Positions 49,930 to 60,999 of a stretch of 64,000 nt of DNA are shown piece after piece; position 1 is the first letter of the stretch; every line of letters begins with the position of its first letter. The stretch covers positions 20,907 to 84,906 of the forward strand of contig WPIO01000326.1 of NCBI GenBank assembly GCA_009760855.2, given 5' to 3'. Made by a program: the position numbers and the translations under genes. The notes under the pieces are model-generated. The model worked only from the letters and a program-made list of their open reading frames with translations, ran no database searches and was not told the DNA's origin. The DNA is from Cristatella mucedo. Taxonomy: Eukaryota; Bryozoa; Phylactolaemata; Cristatellidae.

Positions 49930-50435
49930 AAAATTGTTACGTCGACCCACAAGGCCCGCTTTGCTCCAGCATACTTAGCTGAACTGCGACACCAGTTTCA
50001 ACCTCCTCGTGCACTCCGGTCATCTATCGAAGATAAATTAGCTGCTCCATTCCTTTACATTAAAACTGTTGGTGACAGAAGCTTTCGCTTTGCAAGTCCT
50101 ATAATGTGAAAGTCACTTCCGAAATTCTTATGCAAAGGCATCTTCTCCTGTTGGACACACCACGGCTCATCATTTCCAGCCGTCCTGAGCTGCTTCTTCC
50201 AACTTCTTCTTCTACTTCTACTTCTTCCAACTTCTTCTAATACTCACTAACTCAACTGGCCTCCAGACTCAGCTATGCTCCTCACCTTTTCCTTTTGCGT
50301 GATATAAAGTCTGTTGGTTACAGAATGGGTACTAAAAGCCGCATAGGCTGTGAGTGCGCTTTATAAAACTCTCTTGCGTAACATCCACACAGTCTTTGTA
50401 ACTTTGTGGAGTTACTGACTGAGATACACTACATT
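49930..50435 (+). mobile_element. LINE family 2, 3' part
   Basis: ACCCACAAGGCCCGCTTTGC corresponds to THKAR.GLAP, then ALRSSIEDKLAAPF-like sequence, then KTVGDRSFR, and the normal 3' end to 50435. An expansion of CTTCTTC triplets is present at 50188-50240. Confidence 0.72.
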
Positions 50436-50504
50436 AAACGCCACGGATTAAATGACTTAATATTCCTTTGGTCTTTAGGAATTCATCTTGTTTTTTAACA
50501 GTCT

Positions 50505-51182
50505 GCCATTGCAATTCTGCCAACCAGCATGTGCGATCAGGCGATTGCAGCTGGTGTAAAACTCTGCTGCTAGGCTTGTCTGTCGTGAGCGTCGCAGTTG
50601 CCACATTACTCCACTTCTCGCCGACCTGCACTGGCTACCAGTCAAGCAACGGATTGACTTCAAGGTTTTGTCGCTCACTTTTAGGTCCCTCATTCTATGG
50701 CTCCAGCCTATCTCTCAGATATACTCCCCCATCAGGCCAAGCATCGTACCACCCGCTTTTCGGAATCCAACAGTCTACAAATACCTCGTACAAACCTTAA
50801 ATCCTTTGGAGACCGTGCATTTAGTTCATATGCTCCCAAAGCCTGGAACTCCCTCCCGACCTGCGTCAGAACATCCTCTGGCCTGACCACATTTAAAAGG
50901 AACTTAAAAACACACCTATTTAGCACAGCATTTAGTGGGTCCCTGTGATTCGTCCTTGTGCTTATGCGTGCTGACACTGTGAATGCTGCCACTAACCAGA
51001 TTTGCATGCTGACCCTGTGCATGTCACCCCTAACCATATTATTCATTTTGTTTGTTTTTCAAGCATGATTTTACTTACCATTCAGTTGCATTTCCCTTTG
51101 CAGCAAATGTAAAGCGCAAAGAAAGAGATTAAGTTCTCCGAGGGCGCTTTATCAAGTGCACTATTATTATTATTATTATTAT
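50505..51182 (+). mobile_element. L2-like LINE family 1, 5'-truncated copy F
   Basis: This holds only the C-terminal third of the RT protein (from CAIRRLQLV) plus the complete 3' UTR, stem AAAGCGC...GGGCGCTTT and ATT tail. It is very similar to copies A and B, so it looks young. It abuts a LINE family 2 copy on its left. Confidence 0.82.
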
Positions 51183-51569
51183 AAGATGGCTTTTCCTAAG
51201 TAGCGAGATGCACCAAAGAAGATAAATTGCCTCTTCTTAAGTCCTAATTATGAGTTACCTCAGGTATGTTTGAATGCAGGACTATGAATAGCATTAACCA
51301 GGGTATGTCGACGGGCGAAAGGTTGAATCAATAACTCTCGGCTTGATTCGATTATTAATCTGACTCAGGAAGTAATTTTTTAAGTAAGAAATAAGTTTCG
51401 GCCACTCTAACCAACCGAAGCTGTATTTTCAAAAGTACCTTAACATCGCAAGGATCGATTTCAAGACAGCCACTTCAATTACTTTAAGACAGGCAAGTTT
51501 GCATTTTGGCTGTATATATGAGAAGCTTGGAAAGCAAGCATCACCACCGATACATGACCTGTTTTCACC

Positions 51570-51785
51570 TATACAGTGCACTGAAAGCCTGACCGGCTTT
51601 CAGTGCACTGTACGGTAGCCATCAGACTTCATCTCAAATAGCAGAAAGAAAGTAAGATGCATAGCCGGGTCAGCAGGTTAGCAGTCGAGGAAGTAACATA
51701 GAAGTAGCAGCTTAAGACATATGGAAAGGATGTGATACATTCGAAAGCAGGAGCTTTGGGTAGATTTCGTTGCGTCCATTATCAA
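51570..51785 (-). mobile_element. LINE family 2 fragment with an 18-bp palindrome
   Basis: The reverse complement of the family 2 end (GGTAGCCATCAGACTTCATCTC, then GCAGTCGAGGAAGTAACATAGAAG). At its 3' end a perfect inverted repeat replaces the normal tail: 18-bp arms at 51572-51589 and 51595-51612 with a 5-base spacer. Confidence 0.7.
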
Positions 51786-51789
51786 AGTG

Positions 51790-52190
51790 TACAGCTGAAT
51801 TCCGATCACATGACTGTAGCATCTCCTATTAGAAGAGCCAAGTCTCCTAGTACAGCCGCACACTTAGTGTGACAAATGAGTAGCAGTTTGATTTTATCAC
51901 CGTTTTGGTTAAGAAAATAGGCCAGGATTTAAGATTGATTACACTGACCTGCAAACGAATTTTGTTGTCAGTGTTTAAATATAATAGGTGATTTAAGTAG
52001 ATTTTGGGATGTTGTTTCAGAATCTGTAACAAGTTTTAACCGAACGTGTTAGGGTTTTAACAATTTGCATTTTTATTTTGCATACTTTCACGTGCAATAG
52101 AATATTGCAACCATTTAATAACATTATCAACTAGGTTATGCACAATTTAAAAATAGGCCTTCTTTAATTTATTCAAATTATTTTAAACTG
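51790..52190. other. AT-rich spacer, nothing recognised
   Basis: Low-complexity AT-rich sequence with stops in all frames. Confidence 0.5.
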
Positions 52191-52194
52191 TCTC

Positions 52195-52560
52195 TTCCTC
52201 GACTTTTCTGCTATGCTCAGCAGCTGGATTGTGGTGCTTCAAGCTCCAACAGTAATCGGCCATCATGCCAACATTCCAGTGGGCTTGATATCTGTGCTCC
52301 CTTTACGCTCCATTTCACACATTTTCTTATGGAACCTCTCATCTTTTTCTTCACTGAATGCTCCTAAATTTGATGGGAAATAGTCAAGGTGGGAGTTTAA
52401 AAAATGTATCTTTACCAATTTTTTGCTGCCAAGATGCGCGTAGCGTTAAATAATGTTCTCAATTTGCGTATAGTCAGCAGGCTTGTGATTGCCGATAAAG
52501 TTCTCTACCGCAGACTTAAATTCATTGCATGCCAGCAAATTTAACCCAGTCATTTATTAT
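52195..52560 (-). pseudogene. Degraded fragment of a dispersed invertebrate repeat protein (HSHLDYFPSNLG family)
   Basis: The minus strand reads KSAVENFIGNHKPADYTQIE (52520-52450), a stop, KIHFLNSHLDYFPSNLGAFS, EEKDERFHKKMCEMER, a frameshift, and then MMADYCWSLKHHNPAAEHSR. I recognise this pattern from proteins of unknown function scattered in many copies through cnidarian and arthropod genomes, presumably tied to mobile elements. Function unknown; the copy is dead. Confidence 0.65.
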
Positions 52561-52721
52561 GTACACTACACTATGCAGATTGAACAATATCGGAAGCATA
52601 CGACTTGCTGCACGTCAGAGCCTCATTCACCAATCCAATAAATGTTCTCAATCGTTCAAGTAGGACGGCATGACCAAGAGTGTCAAACGCAGCTGATAGA
52701 TAAATATATATACATATATAA

Positions 52722-52850
52722 TTCATTGATATAACGCCCTACGATAACTTAATCTCTATTCAGGCGCTTCACATATGCCACAGGGCTCGAGCCCACGACC
52801 TCGGCCAGGCCTTGGTCGAGGCGAGCACCTTAACCACTGGGCCGAAGGAC
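52722..52850 (-). mobile_element. SINE family 1, full length
   Basis: The reverse complement gives CGGCCCAGTGGTTAAGGTG, CTCGCCTCGACCAAGGCC, GGGCTCGAGCCCTGTGGC, GAAGCGCCTGAATAGAG and GTAGGGCGTTATATCAATG. It abuts the LINE fragment at 52855. Confidence 0.8.
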
Positions 52851-52854
52851 AAGT

Positions 52855-53460
52855 GCAATGATATTGCCAGTATCGTTGTTCTCAAAGTTGTGTTGGTCAC
52901 ATGGAGGGGAGAATTTTCTGTGGAGTGATTTTTCTTAAACCACAGCGGAAATGTGTATGATAATTCATTATTAACACTGCGTTTCACCAGCTGAACAAAG
53001 AAGCTCGAAAAAAGGTGAGTAAATAAGACTGAGTGATAGTTTCCTAGAACCTCAGAATTCAATCCAGGCTTTGTAAGCATTAAACGAACGAAGTCGATTT
53101 GAAAGCCTTTGCCAATACCCCTTTATCGATAGCATCTTTCATAATTCATGCCACGCTAGTTTGGCCCAGTGGTTAAGGTGGTCCCATCGAACCAAAGTCA
53201 AGGTGAATGTATTTGACGACTGCAGTCGTGGGCTCGAGCCCCGTGGCACATATGAAGCGCCTGAATAGAGATTAAGTTCTCTTAAGGCGCTACACAAAAA
53301 TGAAATGAAATGAAGTAAAATAACCTGAGTTATGAGAGGACCAAGTTTTCCCACCAGTGAAAACCAAAAAGTGGATGGTAAGGGGTCTTCAAGTGACGAG
53401 CTCGTTTTACGTGACTTAATTGAAAAAACCACTTCGGCTACAGAAGCCTCGGAGAATTTC
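52855..53460 (-). mobile_element. LINE fragment (RT N-terminal part), interrupted by a SINE
   Basis: The minus strand reads SSLEDPLPSTFWFSLVGKL then ITQVILL (53440-53325), is interrupted by a plus-oriented SINE (53152-53312), and resumes with KPGLNSEVLGNYHSV and FKKNHSTENSPL (about 53075-52900). These match the finger region of CR1/L2 reverse transcriptases. It is probably family 2, whose N-terminal part is otherwise not seen here. Confidence 0.72.
53152..53312 (+). mobile_element. SINE family 1, long variant
   Basis: As the other copies, but with an extra segment between the A and B boxes (TCAAGGTGAATGTATTTGAC). The copy at 1389-1478 has the same extra segment, so this is a subfamily. It ends GCGCTACACAAAAATGAAATG. 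Confidence 0.78.
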
Positions 53461-53464
53461 CCAA

Positions 53465-55030
53465 GCTAGGTCACAGGTTGTGACTCAACGCTGGCATCAG
53501 CCGGAGGTATTTTTAAGAAGGGCGAATATGCAGCCTTGCAATGATTGGCTGCCTCTGACGGTCAAGGTCCTTCCAATTGGCTGATCCGTAGGTACGCTTC
53601 TGCTGTGGTGCCTGTCATAAATGTCTTGATATTATTTTTCAATAGTTGAGGGCTGCGATGCGAGTAGTGATCGTAACTGGTTTTTATATAATCACGACTG
53701 TAAGTGCTTACTTTTTGCTCAAAAAGTAAATTTCAGTGTTACTCAATAAGAGGATCTTTGCTATACGTTAAAGCGTTTCTCTAAATATGTGCAACAAACA
53801 GGGTGGTAATTATGTACCATTGATGTAAATATGTTCTCGGGAACACCGTGGACCTGATCGTGCAATGTAACCAATCTATGACTCTTATTATGTCTGTGCC
53901 TAACCCTCACTAGTTTTCATAGCTGTGCAACGCCTTAACTGCGAGCACGCGCCTGCCGCCAGTAAAGAGCCGATTGGCAATAGATAAGCGACACAAATGC
54001 AAATACCGCAAGAGGCCCCACCAAAACCAATATTGTAGAAAAAACCACCAAAAATTGATTGCATGTATCTTACACTTGGTAAGGCATACGCCCTTGCGAA
54101 GTCTCTTACAAGCTTACGACGGCTAACGCTCAGCGAAACGGCTCACGGACCAGCAGGCTGTCACCAAAAGAAACTGCTCCGATCAGGTTTTCACATAATT
54201 TGAGATTAGCTTCTGGTTACTGCTTCTCTTGCAGCGGGTTCTAAAGTGCATGAATAGAGACTTCTTTCCGTTAGGGTGCTATACAAATGCGTAACTATTA
54301 TTAAATACCCACCAGTTTAGAAGTCCTAAATAAATCTGGTTACATGATCAATATCTCACTACTCTGCTGGTCAAACCTTTCAAAAACTCGTGTCGTTCAA
54401 AGGAATTTTAACTGAAGGCAGAAGAGTAACGGCAATTTTTAGACGCAGTAGTCGCGGGGCCATCGTTCCGGCTGGAGATATCGACTAGCCTCGTTTGCAT
54501 GTCCGGAAGTCAATCGATTAGTCTAGCTTGTCGTAGGCTTCTTGCTATTCTACTAACGCTAACGCAGGCTAGTCACTTGTCTGCGTGAGCAGCCTTCGAT
54601 ATCGACTGTTATATCCCGAGCTCTATAGTTGTATTTTTGACAGTGCTGCTTGCGCCTACTTGCCATCGGTCGCAATCGTGATTTTGGCGGTAGGTTTTCG
54701 CACAATGGAATGCATTGAGCGGCTTACAAAACTGGCGATGAATGGGCCAAAATAGCAACAGCAAGAGCCATAGATTAGCTTGTGGATTATTATAATTTAA
54801 ATCAGGTGCCATTTCAAAAGGTTATAGCAGAAAAGCGAAGAAACGCAGACTGCCTAGCGCACAAGCTCACACGGGCAAATTCAGGACTTTTAATAGTGGA
54901 CCTCGTGAATGAATAGACAAACGAGAGAGTGCTGCGCGACTGCGCTTTCGCCTACTTAGGCCTACTAAGGCCGAGTTTCTTTTCTAGTCATTGCGCTACA
55001 GAAAACTTGAATACATTATCGCTTCTCTCG
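53465..55030. other. Spacer, no gene recognised
   Basis: Unique-looking sequence with a SINE tail at 54238-54297 only. No splice-bounded coding stretch was found on either strand. Confidence 0.45.
54238..54297 (+). mobile_element. SINE/LINE family 1 tail fragment
   Basis: AAAGTGCATGAATAGAGACT, then TAGGGTGCTATACAAATGCG. Tail only. Confidence 0.5.
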
Positions 55031-55771
55031 ATTCATTGTGCAGAAGATAGACAGTGTGATCAGGGAGGCCATTCCTGCGATGACAACATCCCCCATAGAA
55101 TGCTATTCCCCGATTCCTGGCTGCACCTCAATGTCTACATTTAAGCAGATCACTAGTGATCTCGTCCTGAAGTTCATATCCCAATCAAAGAAGACAACAA
55201 GTCCTCTGGACCCTATTCCCACTGTCCTGCTCCTACGTTACATTGATCTGCTGGCACCATGCATAACTAACATCATTAATATGTCATAAGCCTCAGGTCA
55301 TGTCCCAGCACCTTTCAAAAAGCTGTAATCAGGCCACTTCTCAAGATAGTGACACTAGACCAAGAGAACTTAGGCAACTACCGCACAGTCTCCTTTCTAC
55401 CATTCCTATCAAAGACACTGGAACGGGTCGTGGCGGACCAGCTCAACTCATATATTGAAACTTCAAACCTTGCTGGTAAGTTCCAGTCTGGCTTTAGAGC
55501 TAATCACTCCACAGAGTCAGCATTGCTTAGGGTATACAACGACCTACATAGGAATGCAGACATGGGTAGAGTGTCTCTGCTTGTTTTTCTCGATCTTTCG
55601 ACGGCTTTTAATGCCATCGATCACAAAGTTCTTCTAGAGTGCCTCTCATCTCACCTGGGCATCACTGGCACTGCTCTGCAATGGTTCAGGTCCTATCTCA
55701 ATGGGAGACTCCAGAGTATTGACGTGAATGGACAAAGATCATCCGAGGTACCTCTAAAATATGGGGTACCT

Positions 55772-55941
55772 GGTGAGCCGTGATGGCACACTAGGTAAGG
55801 TGGTTGCTTTCACGACCTCGGTCCCGAGGTCATGGGTTCGATTCCTGCGGTGGGCGATCCTTTATCGCCACTGCAAGCGGTGGTGATAGCCGTAAAGGCT
55901 CTTCTGTCGCTTTACAAAAAGAGGCTGTTTAATCAGCTAGG
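55772..55941 (+). mobile_element. SINE family 2, full length, inside LINE copy C
   Basis: A complete copy with A-box-like TGGCACACTAGG, B box GGTTCGATTCC and end AATCAGCTAGG. It forms an inverted pair with the head at 56003-56076. Confidence 0.85.
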
Positions 55942-56002
55942 ATAACTAGTAAGTTAGTTTTCTTATCATTTAGTTTTAGAAAATGTACTGCCATTCACGT
56001 GC

Positions 56003-56076
56003 GGAATCGAACCCACGACCTCGGGACCGAGGTCGTGAAAGCAACCGCCTTACCTAGTGTGCCATCACGGCTCACC
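56003..56076 (-). mobile_element. SINE family 2 head, inverted partner
   Basis: The reverse complement of the SINE head only, from GGTGAGCCGTGATGG through the B box GGTTCGATTCC, where it joins LINE sequence at the shared bases TCC. It differs from 55772-55846 by a few bases. Confidence 0.85.
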
Positions 56077-57019
56077 GTTATGGGCAAACCCCGTGAGATT
56101 CAGAAATTGAATAGGCTGACGCTCAAAATTGGCTCTGCCAGCATATCTCCTGTTGAATCAGCTCGAAATCAAGGTGTCATGTTCCAAAGTGACCTCTCGT
56201 TGGACGACCATATCAGCTCCACAATCAAATCTGCCTATTTTCAGCTTCATAACATTGCTAAAATTTGGGCTTGTTTAGATAAGGATACCACGTCCAAGTT
56301 GGTCCATGCATTCGTGATATCCCGTCTTGACTTCTGTAACTCACTGCTTGCTGGCCTACTGGCATGTGCAATCAGGCGATTACAGCTGGTGCAAAACTCC
56401 GCAGCTAGGCTTGTCTGTAGTGAGCGTCGCAGTTGCCACATCACACCATGTCTCGCCGACCTGCACTGGCTCCCAGTCAAGCAGCGGATCGAATTTCAAG
56501 GTTTTGTCGCTCACTTTTAGGTCACTTCATTCTTTGGCTCCAGCCTATCTCTCAGATCTACTCCCCCATCAGGCTAAGCATCGTACCAACCGCTTTTCGG
56601 AATCCAACAGTCTACCAATACCTCGTACAAACCTCAAACAAATCCTTTGGAGACCGTGCATTTAGTTCGTATGCTCCCAAAGCCTGAAAATCACTCCCGA
56701 ATTGTGTCAGAACATTCACTGACGTGACCACATTTAAAAAGAACTTAAAACACACCTATTTAGGACAGCATTTAGTGGGTCCCTGTGATTCGTCCTTGAT
56801 GTGCTTATGCGTGCTGACACTGTGCATGCTGCCACTAACCACATTTGCATGCTGACCCTGTGCATGTCACCCCTAACCATGTTATTCATTTTGTTTGTTT
56901 ATCAAGCATGATATTACTCACCATTCACTTGCATTTCCCTTTGCAGCAAATGTAAAGCCCCTAGAAAGAGATTGAGTTCTCCGAGGGCGCTTTATCAAGT
57001 GTATTATTATTATTAATAA

Positions 57020-57930
57020 TGCTTGCCCTTAGTACTTGCGAAGGTCAGTGGTTGTTAATGCCAGACATAGCTCAAACAAATTTCCGCAACTTGCATGATA
57101 CTTTTCATTTATTAATTTAGATAGAAAAAGCTAAGTGATAAGATCAGGGTTGCAAATGCGTTTACTAATTAAATTGGAGCTGCCATCCGCTTACGTGGTT
57201 TAGGCCGGCTAGTCAGTCGCACCTGTAGTTACTTGTGCTATTGGCCTTTATGCCGTTTCCGGCATGCTGCAGCCCATAGCGTCTGCCTCTCCGAGGCGTC
57301 TTTCCCAACGTCCGTGCCATCCACATCGTCAACACACGGACGCAGTCAGTCCATTGTGGGGGTCGGCCTTGTGATCGCCGATGTCGCTCGCTCGTACGTG
57401 ACGACGATGACGATCTCTGTCACCTGGCCCTAGAGCTTGATCCGAGACTGCCGATGATCGAAGCCCATCTCTGTCCTGCGCACGTGATGGTGTCTGAAAT
57501 GTGGGCCGTCGTGTCACTCCCGATTCAATCGGACGAATGAGATTAAGATGGTCGAGATCTTAACTGGTAAAAGTGGCCGACGTCCATCATAAAGTCTTCT
57601 GTCCGTGCGAACCACTAACCAATGTGGCCTCATTAGCAAAGTTGAGCGTGAGCAACCGTCTTATTGTGTTCTGCAGCTCGAACTCTGGAAACTCTATCGA
57701 AATAAATGTCGCTGAAAAAAAGTCTCGTGTATTTCGTTAGCAGCCTGAACAGTGAAGCCTGACCATTATCGCATACTCTTTCCTTGAGCTAGACATTAGC
57801 ATCCACTTCTAGCCAATTTGAAAGGGTGTTGCAATGCACCCGGCAGATTAAGCAAAGAGTGGCGGTGTCCTCGATGGCCTCCGTCGTCCATGCCACCGGT
57901 TGTAGCTCTTCGAAAAGACTGTTTATTACT
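57020..57930. other. GC-rich spacer with an AATAAA, unassigned
   Basis: 57230-57540 is CpG-rich and partly open on both strands, but its translations match nothing I know. An AATAAA followed by AAAAAAA occurs at about 57701-57722, so the end of a processed or 3' exon cannot be excluded. Confidence 0.35.
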
Positions 57931-57932
57931 TA

Positions 57933-58367
57933 CCGTATTTTCACGAGTATAAGTCACACCTTTTCCAAATTTTGAAAAATAAACCTGAAACTTATAAACA
58001 GCAAGTCAATATTGACACCAGCCGGAAGAATGAGAAGAACCAGTACCAAACATGTTTGTGAATGGGTTTTAGATGCTTGGAAGAGCATCTCATTCAAAAG
58101 GACAAGAATTTAAAATATGCTGGAAGGAACTGAAGATGATGCAATCCATGAGAAAAGTAACGATTCAGACATTGAAAATGTTGCACAAGATTATGAAGAT
58201 GTTAGCAGTGATGCTGATGACGAGTTTCTTGCTAACTGCGATAATTGAAGCCAACTTATAATAAAAAATAAGCTATATATTCAGTAATAAGTTTCAATAA
58301 AAATTTTTCTAAAACTTAAAAACTTGACCATAAATTTAGAGTACGACTTATACTCGTAAAAATAAGG
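57933..58367 (+). mobile_element. pogo/Tigger-like short DNA transposon with transposase C-terminus
   Basis: Terminal inverted repeats CCGTATTTTCACGAGTATAA...(left) and CCTTATTTTTACGAGTATAA...(right, read inwards) match at 21 of 23 positions and are flanked by TA on both sides (57931-57932, 58368-58369), the Tc1/mariner-pogo target duplication. Inside, 58056-58248 reads the end of a Jerky/Tigger-type DDE protein (CEWVLDAWKSIS, one stop, then NMLEGTEDDAIHEKS, an acidic tail DVSSDADDEFLANCDN and a stop). The catalytic domain is absent, so at 435 bp this is a non-autonomous deletion derivative that kept the last coding exon. Confidence 0.85.
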
Positions 58368-58369
58368 TA

Positions 58370-59535
58370 AATACCGATACATGCTTTATGAAGCATCGGA
58401 AGGCTCAGGCTCTGGCTGTAGTGGTCACAGTAATCACTTCGCTTTCCTACGGCAGGCACGTGACTCGTGCGAAACTCCTCCGTTCGAGACAACTGGCTTT
58501 TCCAGGCACTTTCTCAGTGCCCCTGATGTCCTTGGACTAACTCTTCTGTGTAAAGAGTAAAACCTTGGACGGCGCTTTTTCCGAGCTTTCAAAATTGGTC
58601 TGGAAATTGGAAGCGGTCTTCAAAATTGGAAGCGGTCTTCTTAATAAAGCCCTTTTAAACGTCAAGCAGCAGTTATCAACCAGAGCATATAAATCCCACG
58701 CACACGATTCGGGTCGAAATGCAGTGCTATCAGTTGGAATAGCAGAGTCTCTTAGTCATTCTGCATGCATAGGATGTCTAACACGTATGAGTTTGGTTTT
58801 GTCATCGCCTAGCTTAAAACTGGCCCACATACAGGAACGAATGTCGACTGAGCAATCGACGCAGACAATCGCGTCGGCTGGTCGATCGCTTCTACTGTCC
58901 AGCAGCAGCAGAGCCATCGTGGTGTGAGCACAGGTGCCTCGGCCAGCTGACCTAGGCGCCTGTGCGAGGTGGCTCTGACCCCGGGTTTGTATGAACCACT
59001 GCACCCAAGGCGTGGCAGATGAGGCTCAACTGTGCAGAGATCCGTGTGGACTCGGGAGAGGGGGTGGGGTGGGGTGGGGAAACTATCTCTAGTAGCTTTC
59101 GCAGATCCGTGTGGATGGGAGGAGGATGATTATCCCCGATAGCCTGCACAGATCAACGCAGTGAAGATTCTTCCTCGGAGTTTGTGGCTCTTAAAGCAAA
59201 AAGAAAGGTGATGTTCACCTAGTGAATGCTTGAGAGCGGCTCGATGTGTGTGGCTTTGTGGATGTGTATCGAAAATGTGCTCTTTACTCTGGCTGTGTTG
59301 CATAATATTTCTTATGGACACAAGGGTACTAAAATTACGCAAGACATCATTACATACTACTTAGTATATAAATACTCTGAAGAAGTACAAAATTATGCAG
59401 AGTGATCCTACGGCTGGGACAAATCCTCATGGGTTATGTGTTTCAGCAACAGAAGCTGAATCGAATCTGCAAGCTGAGGGGTTCAGCTCTTGCTGCGTGA
59501 ATAGATAGCCGTTCCGACTAAAACTATGCAAGTAT
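58370..59535. other. Spacer, no gene recognised
   Basis: An open frame on the plus strand (58565-58927) and one on the minus strand (59004-58756) match nothing I know. At 59037-59120 the phrase CAGATCCGTGTGGA occurs twice, separated by a GGGGT-rich run. Confidence 0.4.
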
Positions 59536-59860
59536 TGCCGGCTGATACACTAGCACAAGTAACCTGCTCAAATCTTGGACCGCCTAGCCAGTTCATTAAG
59601 TAGCACCAGTAGCTTGCTCATATGCAAACACCTGTAGCCGGCTTGCATACTAGCACCAGCAGCCTGCTCAGATACTAGTACCGGTAGCCGACTTATACAT
59701 TAGCATCCCTACCCTGTTCATACTAGCACATGTGGAGCTTGCTCACATACTAGCACCTGCAGCAAGATAAAATGCCGTCGCCTGTACACGTCTAACACAC
59801 TAGCATCTTGAGTCACTCATCATCAAACTCATATATTTGCACCAGTAGCCAACTTATAAG
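59536..59860. repeat. Degenerate ~25-bp tandem satellite
   Basis: Repeated units resemble TACTAGCACCAGTAGCCTGC followed by TCATA. At least eight units are recognisable, of 23-27 bp, with 60-90% identity by eye. The edges are ragged. No coding sense. Confidence 0.75.
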
Positions 59861-60351
59861 CTATAACGTATAGGACCCAAGAAAGGGCTAGTATAATGCG
59901 CATGATTCTCTTTATGCACATTATTCGCACAGGAATCTTTTTGCTTTTGTATGGACCTGGAAAACGTTTAGGTGTCGCACTCCATGCCCCCGGCAAACTG
60001 TTGCAGATATCAACTCGGTCCTAACCACGAAATACTTGTTGAATGCAGTCTTATCTTCGGTTGACTTCAAACCTTTCCTCATTCTCGTTAGAGTCGTCTT
60101 GCTGCAAAAAGTCAGGATTAAAATTACTGCAATTACCTTGAGATATCCCTGTCGTCTCCAGGATCTCTGCACGAAGATGGGTCTTGATTAGCATGAACAA
60201 TCAAAACGAAAATCGTTGCTCTTCACATTTCAATGCAGGCCGAATATCGTGAATGCAACAGCCCAGGGCTTGTCTGTTAACCCAGACAAAGCAGCATTAT
60301 TACTCTGTGTAGTCTTTTGAATACATACACCGTCAATCCTGTATCTGCCAA

Positions 60352-60995
60352 GGGAAGGAGGACGTAGCCGTGTGAAACTTAAAATTAAAAAGCGTCAATG
60401 TGCATAATACGATTACGGGTAACATGGACATTGTTGGCACACATAAGCTCACAGAAGACAAGTCACAAGGACCCTCAAATTTCTGTAAGAAACGAGTTTC
60501 AGCTTCTGTACACGTCATGAAGCAAGGCGATGTCGTGACGTAAGTCGGAAGTGAGTTTCAAGCTTCTGGAGAGTACAAACTAAAGGCACGGTCTCCAAAT
60601 CACTTGAGGTTATATTTCGAGGCAGAGCTAATAGATTTGATTCAGAAAGCGAATGGCAAGATGTCTGAGCTGTTTTGGCGGTTGCTCAGATAGGTAGGCT
60701 AGAGCCAAAGAATAAAGGGATCTGAAATACGGTGACAGAACCTTGAAGTCGATATGCTGCTTGTTTGGGAGCCAGTGAGGTTGGCGCGAAGTAGTGTGAC
60801 GTAGCAACTGCTCAGACGTTCATGACCGACATGCCTAGCTATTAAGTTTTGCACCAACTATCAGTGTCTGATTGCACAGGACTGTAGACCAGCAAGGAGT
60901 GAGTTACAGAAGTCGAGACGGGATGTCACAGATGCATGGACCAACTTGGATGTAAGATCTCTGTCTAAACAGGCCCAACTTTTCTTAGCGTTCCA
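60352..60995 (-). mobile_element. LINE family 1 fragment, minus strand
   Basis: The order is 3' UTR (GGGTAACATGGACATTG), then GTCTCCAAATCACTTGAGG (GDRAF region), then the GCCAGTGAGG, GTTACAGAAGTCGAGACGGG and TCTCTGTCTAAACAGG blocks, each the reverse complement of copies A-C. It is degraded, with a microsatellite-like end near 60390. Confidence 0.7.
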
Positions 60996-60999
60996 CAGC

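Larger units (their letters stand above)
55035..57015 (+). mobile_element. L2-like LINE family 1, copy C, interrupted by SINE pair
   Basis: RT homology begins near 55040 (KIDSVIREAIPA, then SQSKKTTSPLDPIPTVLL) and runs to NGRLQSIDVNGQRSSEVPL. It then breaks at 55771, where two SINE pieces and an inverted 60-bp LINE fragment are inserted, and resumes at 56077 with VMGKP. About 190 bp of RT, including the YADD block, is missing at the break. The 3' UTR and ATT tail end near 57015. Confidence 0.87.

Noticed and set aside
58565-59004. Overlapping open frames on both strands
   Set aside because: No family recognised, no splice sites in phase, and both strands are equally open, which suggests chance.
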